Below are positions 1-8,610 of a stretch of DNA of 38,697 nt, piece by piece; positions within the stretch are counted from its first letter, which is position 1; every line of letters begins with the position of its first letter. The notes beneath the pieces are model-generated. The model was given only the letters and a program-made list of their open reading frames with translations. It searched no databases and had not been told where the DNA came from. The translations under genes were made by a program, and so were the position numbers. The stretch is from Zopfochytrium polystomum. Taxonomy: Eukaryota; Chytridiomycota; Chytridiomycetes; Chytridiales; Chytridiaceae. The DNA lies in NCBI GenBank assembly GCA_025765615.1, contig JAIVFJ010000456.1:1-38697 (forward strand), in the 5' to 3' direction.

Positions 1-717
1 GCAGGGAAGTAATGTTCCCTGCGGTGATGTTAATGACGAGGAGTCAAAGCTGCCGCTCACCTTCGACAGTCTCGTAAGAGTCCGTTTCAGCGATAACCAC
101 ACCGTTCCACTGGGAGATAAGGAGGAAAGTGAGCAGGGAAGAGGGCAGCGAAAGGAGACGCGGGTAGGCAGGTTGTGGCGAAGCGAACCTCAGCTGATGG
201 CATGACTTGGGAGGGAGGACTTGTATCGAGAAACTGTGAATAAAACGGGGGTTTTTATTAGTAACGGTCAGCTTGCGGAAAAACTTCTGTTACACGTAAA
301 TTATCCACTTTAGTAAGCAGCCAAATTAAATAGGGAGTTTCCTTCCTTGTGTTGTGAATTCAACAATCAGTTCCTTCGTGAGATTGTTAAGAAGGATAAT
401 TTTGATTAACTTTCCCAAGTTCTGCAAGCGCCCTGGCGGGCGCACGGGAAATGCGTAGGGGAAAAGCCCAGACTAGGTTGGAATGTTTCGGAACAGAACG
501 TCTGGCGGTCAGTGCAGTCACACATTAGGACGGATGTAACTGGACATGGGTTGTATGAGGTTGTTGACAGAAACATTCCGCGTCTCACAGAATTACGCAG
601 TTGTTTCCCAGGAAATGCAATTGTGGTCCTGTCCACCACGATCAATCGCTGTATTCTTGTCAAAACGTGTCCCAACTCATTGTTTTCTGCAGCTCCCGGA
701 GAAGCAAGAGCAAAATT
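1..717. other. No gene recognised
   Basis: I see no conserved protein in any frame and no RNA gene. Open frames here are short and lack family resemblance. It is probably intergenic sequence upstream of the sterol-desaturase-type gene, or the tail of a gene outside the window. Confidence 0.4.
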
Positions 718-718
718 A

Positions 719-791
<73 letters not shown>

Positions 792-797
792 GAGAAA
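718..797. repeat. (GA)n microsatellite
   Basis: About 80 bases of almost pure GA dinucleotide repeat with a few interruptions (GATA, GGA). The Glu/Arg-rich and Ser/Leu-rich open frames that cross it are artefacts of the repeat. Confidence 0.95.
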
Positions 798-1285
798 GAG
801 TTGTTTCCCGTGGTCATGCCAGAATTGCAATCGGCAAACCTCCTATTGGGAATCCCGGAACCTCTGACGAGCATTGGATCTTCCGGATTTTCACTCACCC
901 CACGAACCTCAAAGCAAACCAAATCTTCCTCAATATTCTGCCCGTTTGGGGTGTACCTTGAAGCCAGCCTTCATTACCGGCCGCACAAAAGCTGGCCAAT
1001 AAGTTCGGATTGTTGTCTCGTTCCGCTGGCCAGCCGATGTTTGTTTCCTAGCCTTGGCGGCTGCATGTTTGTCCGAGTCGAATTTCGCGGAGCCTGCGGA
1101 ATTCCTTTGTGCCGCTCCGCGAAAATAGTTGCGGACGGACGAGCGGCGTCGTGGGACAATGGTTTTTCCAGTCCCGCGCTTCAGCGCCTCGACTTCCGCT
1201 TCCTTGCCGATTGAAACTATTTGTGCTCGCGACTTCACATCTGTTCTCCTTCCCCTTCACCCACACAGCAAGACCTTCGCCGACC

Positions 1286-2298
1286 ATGGACCTCTTACCA
1301 TCGCCTGCCGTTGATGCGGCCTCCCAGATCTTGGCCAATGCCAGCACAACAGCCACAAATTCGTCGCTTGGATCGCCCCCATCCACCCTTATGCTACTTG
1401 CTACAACCGTAGTCGGCTGCTGCTTTTTCGCTTCCTTCAGCGTACTGCACATGCTGTTCTTCGAGAGATGGACAGACTGGCTGTATTACGAAAAGAAGAT
1501 TCTCAAACGGAGGCAGCCACTCGGAAAGGTGGATAAACAAGAGCGACTTCTCTTCGAAAACTTTAGTTGAGTATTCGCTTCTGCTCTTTTGCGTTCTTTT
1601 GGCCGCCTTGGGTACACGAGCGGATATCTTACACCAGCCCAGTCGATACTGTCGTTCTTGCTTTCTTCCCCGTGCTCCTCCGCGCAAACTCGATTTTTAC
1701 CGGAATCTTCACAAACACCACCGACTTCACCTTCAAGCCGCTCGACATCCTGGCGTCTAATTTGATCGTCTACCTCTCGTTCGATACCGTTTACTACTTT
1801 GCCCACCGCATCCTCCACGAATCACCCTTTCTTTACCGCACCATTCACAAGCGCCACCATGACTCGCTCCCCGTCCACGTGTTCTTGACTGCTAAGGCCC
1901 ATATCCTGGAAAACATAATTGCCGTCTCTCCAGCCTTGATCTTGTGGAATTTTTTAACCATGACGTTCATCACGAAAGGAGTCTTCAACTTTTGGACGAT
2001 CATGCTTCCAAATTTGACCATGATTATGGAGTTCAATACGGCGCATGCTGGGTATCTTGATCACTGGACCATGTACGTGGTGTCGCCGCTGCAGTTTAGC
2101 ATCAAGATTCTTCCGTTTGCGAGGCGAGTCGCGGCGGAGCACGAAAACCATCACTTGATGGTCACCAAGAACTACGCACCGATGTTCCGGCATTTCGATC
2201 TTCTTGGCGGTACGCACGAAGGCCCCGCTGTGGAAAAGTACCAGACTGCGGATGTCATTGAGCAAACGTTCAAGCCAAGGAAGGCAAAGTCAAACTAG
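1286..2298 (+). CDS. Sterol desaturase / fatty acid hydroxylase superfamily protein
   Basis: Probable endoplasmic-reticulum membrane di-iron enzyme of the ERG3/ERG25/fatty acid hydroxylase superfamily, which hydroxylates or desaturates sterols or lipids. The second exon carries the histidine clusters expected for iron binding: HRILH, then HKRHH about 10 residues later, and HENHH near the C-terminus, followed by the family's typical NYAPMFRHFDLLGGTH tail. Hydrophobic segments occur near residues 31-55 and through the middle. The start at 1286 (ACCATGG context) opens the frame. The frame breaks at TGA 1568, best explained by an intron at 1566-1642 (GTTGAG...CCCAG), giving exons 1286-1565 and 1643-2298 and a 311-residue protein, normal for the family. 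An alternative intron, 1529-1620, also keeps the frame. The exact substrate cannot be told from the sequence. Confidence 0.85.
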
Positions 2299-2721
2299 TA
2301 GTAGTATGTGAAACATCTTTTCTTGCACTCCAAGGCCCCAACTTTTTTTTTCCCTCACTTTTTCCAGCTACTTGCTTCCTCATTTAATGAGACTCTCCTT
2401 TGACATCAAATCAGCTTGTTCATGAGTCTGTTTCACCCCGCCTCTTATTACGTTTGTTTGCTTTTGCTGTTTGCTTCTTTGTTTTTTGGGGCCTCTGTCA
2501 CTTCTTCTAGCAGCGACTTCTCTCTTTCTGCAAATGACTGGAATCAAAAAGAGTGAGTTCGATATCTCTCCTGGAGTCTCGTAGTCGTGCGGGCGTTGTT
2601 TCGACGCATCGCTTTGGGCCGCCCTATGTTGGTGGCAAATGACTTGTGAACCCGTGCCCTAACCCCGTGCCACTCCTCAAATACCCAATCTCAGCTAGTT
2701 CCAACCGCACCCAGAGCGAAA
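2299..2721. other. Intergenic, no gene seen
   Basis: T-rich stretch containing the presumed 3' untranslated region of the desaturase-type gene and the promoter of the next gene. No coding signal or RNA gene is visible. Confidence 0.5.
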
Positions 2722-4273
2722 ATGTCGTCCGAACACCTACCCGCCCCTCCTTCGGAAAGAGAGGCACAGACCTCGATCGAGTCCACCACCAAGAGCCAGA
2801 GCAGCGACGAAGTCGGAACGGAGAGTGACGATCCTGCCACCAGTATCAACGATCTCATTACTCCTCCTTTCACCATCCCCTCGATCGTCTCCACGATCTG
2901 CGAATTCCTCGAACCCCCTCAGCGGTTCGCCCTCGCCACACTGCACCAGCTCAAGACTGTACAAGCCGTGGCGCTGACTGCAGTCCTCTCGTCGGCAGCT
3001 GCGGCGGCGACGCAGACTACGTCGACGTCGGCTGGGACGAGCGCGTCCTCTGAACTGGCGGCGAACTGGTTTGCGAATACCCATCGCCTTGCCCTCGTCC
3101 GCGATCGCGGCGGAAACGCCGGTCGCCGATTCCTCACCGCCTCTCTGCGGCGCGCAGTATTCCTTGCAAGCTGCCGCGGCGACGTCGAAGCGCTTCGGTG
3201 GTGGGTGGGTGGCGGCGGAGAAAAAGCGGCCGATGTTGACGACGGGACGAACAAGGAGATCGGGTCTCCCGGTAGCCGGCTCCACATAGACTTGGAGGCT
3301 CTGTACCACGCCTGCATGAACGGACACGTGGAGGTCCTCCGGTGGTGGCGCGGGAGCTTCCCGGACGCGGGCGGTTTTGCTGGAATCTCGTGCGGTGGAC
3401 GCGGCGAGCATTTTTGGCAGGGTCGACGTGCTCGAGTGGTGGAAGACCATCGCGGTCGGTGGGACGGATCCGAACGCTGCCGACGCCGGCGCGCACGATC
3501 CAGGTGAAGGCAGCTCTTCGCGGCCGTCGCCTCGGTCCGCACCCCCACCCCTACTGGCTTACTCGGCGTCCACAATGGACTCGCCCCTCACACCTGTTGC
3601 GGCCCTGAAGTGGTGGCGCGACAGCGAACTGCCCCTCCGCTACACAGCGTCCGCGATGGACCACGCCAGCGGGTTCGGACAGCTCGAAAAGCTCGAGTGG
3701 TGGCGCGGCAGCGGGCTGGACCTGCGGTACTCGATCCTCTCGATGGACGACGCGAGCTCCAACGGCCACGTCGCCGTCCTGCAGTGGTGGCTGGACAGCG
3801 GCCTGGAGCTCAAGTTCACGTACCGCAGCATCGACTGGGCCAGCAAGCGCGGGAACGTGGCGGTGCTGGAGTGGTGGAAGCAGAGCGGTCTCGAGTTTGC
3901 CTACACGCACAGCGCCGTTGACGGCGCGGCCGAGTCTGGGCGCACGAACTTGCTCGACTGGTGGATTGGCAGCGGGTTCGATTTGAAGTACACGGCGCAC
4001 GCGGTGGATAACGCGTCGCGTTGTGGGCGCCTGGATGTGCTTGAATGGTGGCGTGAGAATGGGCTTGATTGGAAGTACACGGACAACGCGGTCACGTGGG
4101 CGCGCCAGAATGGCCACAACGACGTTGTCGCCTGGTGGGACGAATTTAGCAATCGGCAACCCACAACCGCGAAGGGGGGCTTGTCTTCCTTGTTGCTGTC
4201 ATGGCCTGTACTGTATCTTTTGTTTGTAATAACATGTCCCGATTTGCGCCACGTCATCTTACAACATGAGTGA
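2722..4273 (+). CDS. WW-repeat (ankyrin-like) protein, apparent frameshift
   Basis: Member of a tandem-repeat family whose unit of about 30-33 residues reads roughly MDxASxxGHVxVLEWWRxSGLELKYS. It resembles degenerate ankyrin repeats and probably acts in protein binding. The N-terminus (PSIVSTICEFLEPPQRFALATL) resembles the F-box-like or helical head seen in the other two family members in this window. I count about ten WW units. The frame changes from that of 2722 to the +1 frame between about 3343 and 3376: the head and first two units are in one frame and the remaining units in the other, with no convincing intron between. A low-complexity Ala/Gly/Pro insertion interrupts a unit at about 3470-3540. 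The C-terminal 40 residues are hydrophobic and unlike the repeats. Either a sequencing or assembly indel or a real inactivating mutation. Confidence 0.7.
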
Positions 4274-4484
4274 GCCTCCTAACATCATCTTCGTGGTTTT
4301 ATTCGAGCAACAAAAAAAAAATAAATGAATAAGCGCAGCCTCGATTCGACCGATCCTGCTCCTCCACCCTTGTGCTTTCTTCAAAAGTTGCTTGTTTGGA
4401 AAGGAGCGACAACCTTGCATAAAAAGTGGCTTCAATGGAGCGGCGTCGGGGGACGGAACGATGAAACAAGGCAGGTAGGTCAAA
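4274..4484. other. Intergenic, no gene seen
   Basis: Short A-rich spacer between the WW-repeat gene and the solo LTR. It may include 5' sequence of the disrupted gene to the right, but no exon can be supported. Confidence 0.4.
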
Positions 4485-4489
4485 GTTCG

Positions 4490-4768
4490 TAATGGGAATT
4501 TGTACCCACTAGCAGTGTAGCGGGGTGACCGCGTACAAGGGTTGTGAAGGATTGGAGACAGGTTTTAGGGTAGAGGGGTTTTTATTCAATGAGGTTCTCT
4601 TATCTTCAGTACTGCTTCCCTCCCACACCTTACTGCCTTTTATACTGCCCAGAAGGAAAGACACTTCCCCAAATTTTGAGGATGCTTGGGCCACTCTGCA
4701 CTTTACCAAGTGCAAGTGCAGTGCTGCAGACAAATCCTCCCAAAATTCTGTCTGCCCAAATTCCAACA
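4490..4768 (-). repeat. Solo LTR of the copia-type element
   Basis: Reverse-complement copy of the LTRs at 5267-5554 and 11610-11897. It starts TGTTGGAATTTGG (minus strand) and ends CCCATTA exactly like them, but is 279 instead of 288 bases. It is flanked by a perfect 5-bp direct repeat GTTCG at 4485-4489 and 4769-4773, which fixes the LTR ends. No internal element sequence is attached, so it is a product of LTR-LTR recombination after an independent insertion. Confidence 0.95.
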
Positions 4769-4940
4769 GTTCGGATACCGATCCAGCGTGTCCGGATCAA
4801 CGGCAGTGTTTCCCGTCAACAGACTGCGCCACCGACGAGGATCAAGATATGATTGAGAGGAACGGCTGTGAAAAGGCCCTGCCAAAGTCGCCCGCGATTC
4901 ACTGGTTTCTGCACCTCTGATCGACTTGACTGACTACTGA

Positions 4941-5266
4941 TTCTCACTCCATCGGGCAGAGACCGAACCGCTGCAAGTAGCAATCGGGATAGAGCTGGGC
5001 CAGGTCGAACAGAGGATCTCGCAATGGGTGGCAGTCTCGACAAAAAAGAACGCGGACGCGGTGCAGCTTTTGTCTTCCTCACTCCACGCTAAGGCTGCTT
5101 CCGCTAAACTTCTTTGTATCATCTCTCTCTCTCCAACAGTTGTGATTCCTGAACGATCATTCCGCTTTTCAGAGACTTTCAGCTTAACCCCACTCGCAGC
5201 GGAAGAAGACGCGAAGAATTGCATCCTCTGGCTTTTTTCAACGGGGCAACGAAGCCCAGAGCGGTT
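4941..5266 (+). pseudogene. 5' part of host gene split by the copia insertion
   Basis: Open in one frame from 4941 (after TGA 4938-4940) to the target-site base 5266. No ATG lies in this frame, so the piece is presumably an internal exon; a possible acceptor is CGGGCAG ending at 4959. The piece looks like ordinary soluble protein with alternating charged and hydrophobic residues, but I recognise no domain in it. Read through to 11903 with one copy of the target duplication, the phase is kept: the leftover TT plus C makes a Phe codon. That is why I treat it and 11903-12743 as one broken gene. Confidence 0.55.
5262..5266. repeat. Left target-site duplication (CGGTT)
   Basis: Five bases directly left of the 5' LTR. 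The partner at 11898-11902 is CTGTT, one mismatch. Five base pairs is the size usual for copia integrases and the same size as the perfect duplication around the solo LTR. Confidence 0.7.
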
Positions 5267-5554
5267 TGTTGGAATTTGGGCAGACAGAATTTTGGGAGGA
5301 TTTGTCTGCAGTATGGCACTTGCACTTGGTAAAGTGCAAAGTTGTCCAAGCATCCTCAAAATTTGGGGAAGTGTCTTTCCTCGTGGGCAGTATAAAAGGC
5401 AGTAGGGTGTGAGAGGGAAGCAGAAGTGAAGAAGTGAAGAGAAGAAGAACCTAATTGAATAAAGGCCCCTCTACCCTAAAATCTGCCTCCAGTCCTTCAC
5501 AATCCTTGTACACAGTCACCCCGCTACACTGCTAGTGGGTACGAATTCCCATTA
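5267..5554 (+). repeat. 5' LTR
   Basis: 288 bases, TGTTGG...CCATTA. Contains a TATA box (TATAAAAGG at 5391-5399) and an AATAAA polyadenylation signal at 5458-5463, so U3, R and U5 are in the expected order. It differs from the 3' LTR at eight positions (about 97% identity), pointing to a fairly recent insertion. Confidence 0.95.
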
Positions 5555-5574
5555 GGTTATGAACCCAGGCTCCC
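5555..5574 (+). other. Primer binding site, initiator tRNA-Met anticodon-arm type
   Basis: GGTTATGAACCCAGG directly follows the LTR. It is nearly complementary to the anticodon arm and loop of initiator tRNA-Met (around CTGGGCTCATAACC), with a mismatch. Drosophila copia primes from this internal half-tRNA region, so the same priming mode is likely here. Confidence 0.75.
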
Positions 5575-5864
5575 AGGGTGATGACGACAAATTCTTTGAC
5601 GTACAAGAAGGCCTTGACTTCGCCAACCCCCTTAACTTTGCAGGACTACATTGTCCACGACCGGCTTCAGCTACCCCAAGGCCATCAAGACCGTCATCTC
5701 TGTTCTCGGGTACCACATCATATACAAGATCCCCACGATCCTGATCCCCTACCCCGGACGTACCTCCTCGACGACAAGAACCTCCTCCCATCCCCCCTCG
5801 ACCGCAACCATCATCTCCTCGATCATCCTCTGCCCCACCAACAGCAACTCCACCACCGACTGAC

Positions 5865-7003
5865 ATGTCAAGGGCACCTTCCCCTGTACGATCAGGACCG
5901 ATCGTTAACATCTCCACATCTTCCGATGAATTCAAGAATTTTCCTGTCTTTGGTGGTGCAAACTTCCGACACTGGAAAACAAGGATGCTGTTTCTTCTTG
6001 CCTCGAAGGGCCTCAAAGACTACGTCACAACGGATCGAGGCGTAGCAATGACAGATGACGAACGAAAATTGGACAGCCAGGCGGCATCATATATCTTGGA
6101 CAAGATCCATCCAGACCTGTTTGAGGCATGCAGGTCGGCTACAACGACATATGAAATGTGGAAAGCCCTGAAGGACACTTACGACAAAGTTCAGGCAGCA
6201 ACAGCGTATGAGATCCAACGACGACTTTTCACCACGATTTACAAGCCCAGAAAAATATGCACACTCACATCCAGAGACTTTCCCTGGCGTTTGATCAGCT
6301 GGAAGCTGCAGGCATGAAGTTTGAAGCGGCTTTGCAAGTGGGGTTCTACCTAAATTCAGTCCTGATTGACGATCCAGTATGGCGCAGTTTTCGTGACACC
6401 ATGACGATAAATTGCGATCTCGTCACTGCGCCACTCACAGTTGAATTTGTGAAGCAGCAAATGTTGGAAGCAGCGGCCCAAGAGTCTCCAGCGTATGTGG
6501 GAGCCGCTGATCTAGGGAAAACTATCATGCCGACGCCATCGTCCTCCAGCTCGGCATTGATGGCGACATCCTCGCGCTTCACTGGCAACTGCTTCAACTG
6601 CAGGAAGCAGGGCCATAAATCTGTGGAATGTCGATTGGCACAGCGGAACAACCCCCACAATAGCAATCGAGGACGACGGGACGGAAATGGGCGTCACAGA
6701 GGCAGCAGCAGGAAACAGAAGGGACAGGACAGCAGTCAGGAAACAGACAAATTTTTGGACAAATTTGGAAACGGTGCGGCACACTTGGCATTAATGTCCC
6801 GGGAGACAAATGGGAAGATGACACAGGATTATACAATGATACTGGACTCCAGCGCCACATGCCATTACGTACGTGAGTGGGCATGCTTCCCAAAGGAGTA
6901 TTTTCCGTTGACAGCAAATCGGCCCAGTGTCTCTCTTGCCGATGGATCCGCGTGTGAGACTGTGCTCTCTAAATCCTCACCCTGGGCTATGGGTGGCAAA
7001 TAG
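5865..7003 (+). pseudogene. copia gag and protease remnant
   Basis: Begins MSRAPSPVRSGP and shows the copia gag pattern (FxGxNFRHWKTRM, later TYEMWKALKDTYD). The frame shifts by one at about 6250 in an AAAAA run; gag continues in the other frame from about 6257 (RLSLAFDQLEAAGM). The zinc knuckle CFNCRKQGHKSVEC follows (about 6594-6635), then the aspartic protease motif at about 6840, which reads DSSATCH where the family has DSGA(T/S)xH; the Gly to Ser change (GGC to AGC) should inactivate it. Coding similarity stops at about 6965 where the foreign insertion begins. The structural role in a live element would be particle formation and polyprotein cleavage. Confidence 0.85.
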
Positions 7004-8610
7004 AGCAATGACCTAAATACCAATCCTGAAAAGTGAAAAAGGGCAAAAAGGAGATGTCTAGGGGTCACTAGACAGGACAATGTATTTGGAGTCTTAAGAA
7101 GCCCAAGAAACACAAAGAAACTCCTTACTACACACAAAGAGAAGACTCTCACACTCAGACCAAAGGCAACTGTGAAAAGGTGGCACACTAGCAAAGAATG
7201 TGCAGGGTTCTCTGGTCCATGACACAGAGTGGGCCCAATGGGAGGCAAAAGCCAAAGCCAAAGGGGACCAGGAAATCCGGTAACAATGCTGGACGCGCAA
7301 GATGCAGCAAGCTCCAGGGAGCGGCACTAAGTGCAGCACTCCAATCCAACTGAAGAAGTCAAGAGAGTGGGGAGGAAAGTGGCCAGACCCCAGTCTGTTG
7401 GAGCCACCACCATGGAGCAAGGCTCCCTCTCTGTCAAAGACAAGCCCTAAGTTGGAGGGGGTTGGACACAAAGGGCAAACACAAGGAACAGTTAGTGTGC
7501 AGAGGTGTCTGTTGAATTAAATCAGAACTGTTTTCCACTTAACAGAACCAGACACAACTTGTCTCACTCCAAGGAGAAGTTCCAACTCAATCCAAGGAGG
7601 GGGCACACAGGGGTGGGAGACAGTGGGACTCTTCTTACTTCATCCTACTAGGACACAGACATCTGCTTCACCAAGCCAGAGGAATTCCCTATCTTAGAAG
7701 CAAGGAAGGTTAACACCCACTCCCTCACCCACTCCCTCACCCAAATGTGGCACCATGACATCACAGGCATTAATCTGAGAGAAAGAGGGTCTGAACCCAG
7801 TGAAGACCAGGCCCACCAGAGGCCACAGGAGCCAACAACCAGGGAGGAGGGGGCATACCTGAGAGACCGTTCCTGCAGCAGTACCTGACCAGACAGCTCA
7901 TTCATATCCCCTTGAGAGACCTGGATTTGACTAGATGTATTGACAGGAACCTAGAGGCACCACCACAGATTTACCCTCCAACCTTCCATCACCAAGTGGC
8001 TCCTACCCAGTCCAACCTAAACAGCATGCAGAATTGGTGAGGTGCACTGGGGCTTGAACCCAGCACACTGCCATCATGGCCAAGAGGACTTCAACCTCCT
8101 GTCACACACCAGGGGACTGCCACCCCCATCTCTACATACAGTCAGGAAGAAAAGGGCAGGCAAGGGACTTCAGGCACAGGTTCTCACAGTCAACAAGATG
8201 GGGGGCAGCTGCTTAAATAGGAAAGGGTTGGAATCAGCAGGGTGAAGGAAGAAGGAAGGGAAAAGAGGGGAAAACATATACAAAAGAACAAAACAATAAA
8301 TAAAACAGCAAAGAAGAAGGAGGAGGAGTGAGTCACCAAACAATGGGGCTGAGCCATCAAACAAGGAAGACAGCTCAGAGAATCATGGAGCATTTCTTGG
8401 CAGCAGCTGCCAAGAAAGATGGAGGAGATGGAGAGAGCTGGTTGGTGCAAAGAGGAAGACAGTCACTCTCAGCCAAGAAAGAAAAGACACAGACAGAGAC
8501 AACAAGGAATAAATAAAAGAGAAAGCAGGAAAAACAGGAAAAACAGGATAAATTACCAATTGGAAACATAAGTAAAAATCACCAATGAAAAGATAAAGAA
8601 ATACCCTAAC
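6965..8610. mobile_element. ~1.6-kb foreign insertion inside pol, type unknown
   Basis: Protease sequence ends near 6965-6985 (ACETVL) and the next copia sequence (LRTVQQLTNEGAVVTFGQT, the region before the integrase zinc finger) resumes near 8610. Between them no frame codes for a recognisable protein. The base composition is purine-rich on the + strand and unlike the element, with a repeat of CACTCCCTCACC (about 7711-7740) and a long A/G tract (8230-8330). A tRNA-like segment on the minus strand (8041-8127) hints at a SINE or other non-autonomous element. Exact ends and target duplication were not resolved, and some pol codons appear to be missing. Confidence 0.7.
8041..8127 (-). other. tRNA-like segment with perfect T arm (SINE head?)
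   Basis: On the minus strand a perfect T arm is visible: stem CTGGG/CCCAG around loop TTCAAGC (fits TTCRANY; also an RNA polymerase III B box). Upstream lie a possible variable arm (GCCAT.ATGGC) and an anticodon-like hairpin GAGG-TTGAAGT-CCTC. The acceptor stem and A box are poor, so it is not a functional tRNA by eye. It is more likely the degenerate head of a tRNA-derived SINE within the inserted DNA. Confidence 0.4.

Noticed and set aside
512..961. 149-codon frame with an Arg-Glu repeat
   Set aside because: Produced by the GA microsatellite.
7003..8600. Several 60-130 codon frames in the nested insertion
   Set aside because: No family resemblance and skewed composition; long stop-free runs are expected in purine-rich DNA.
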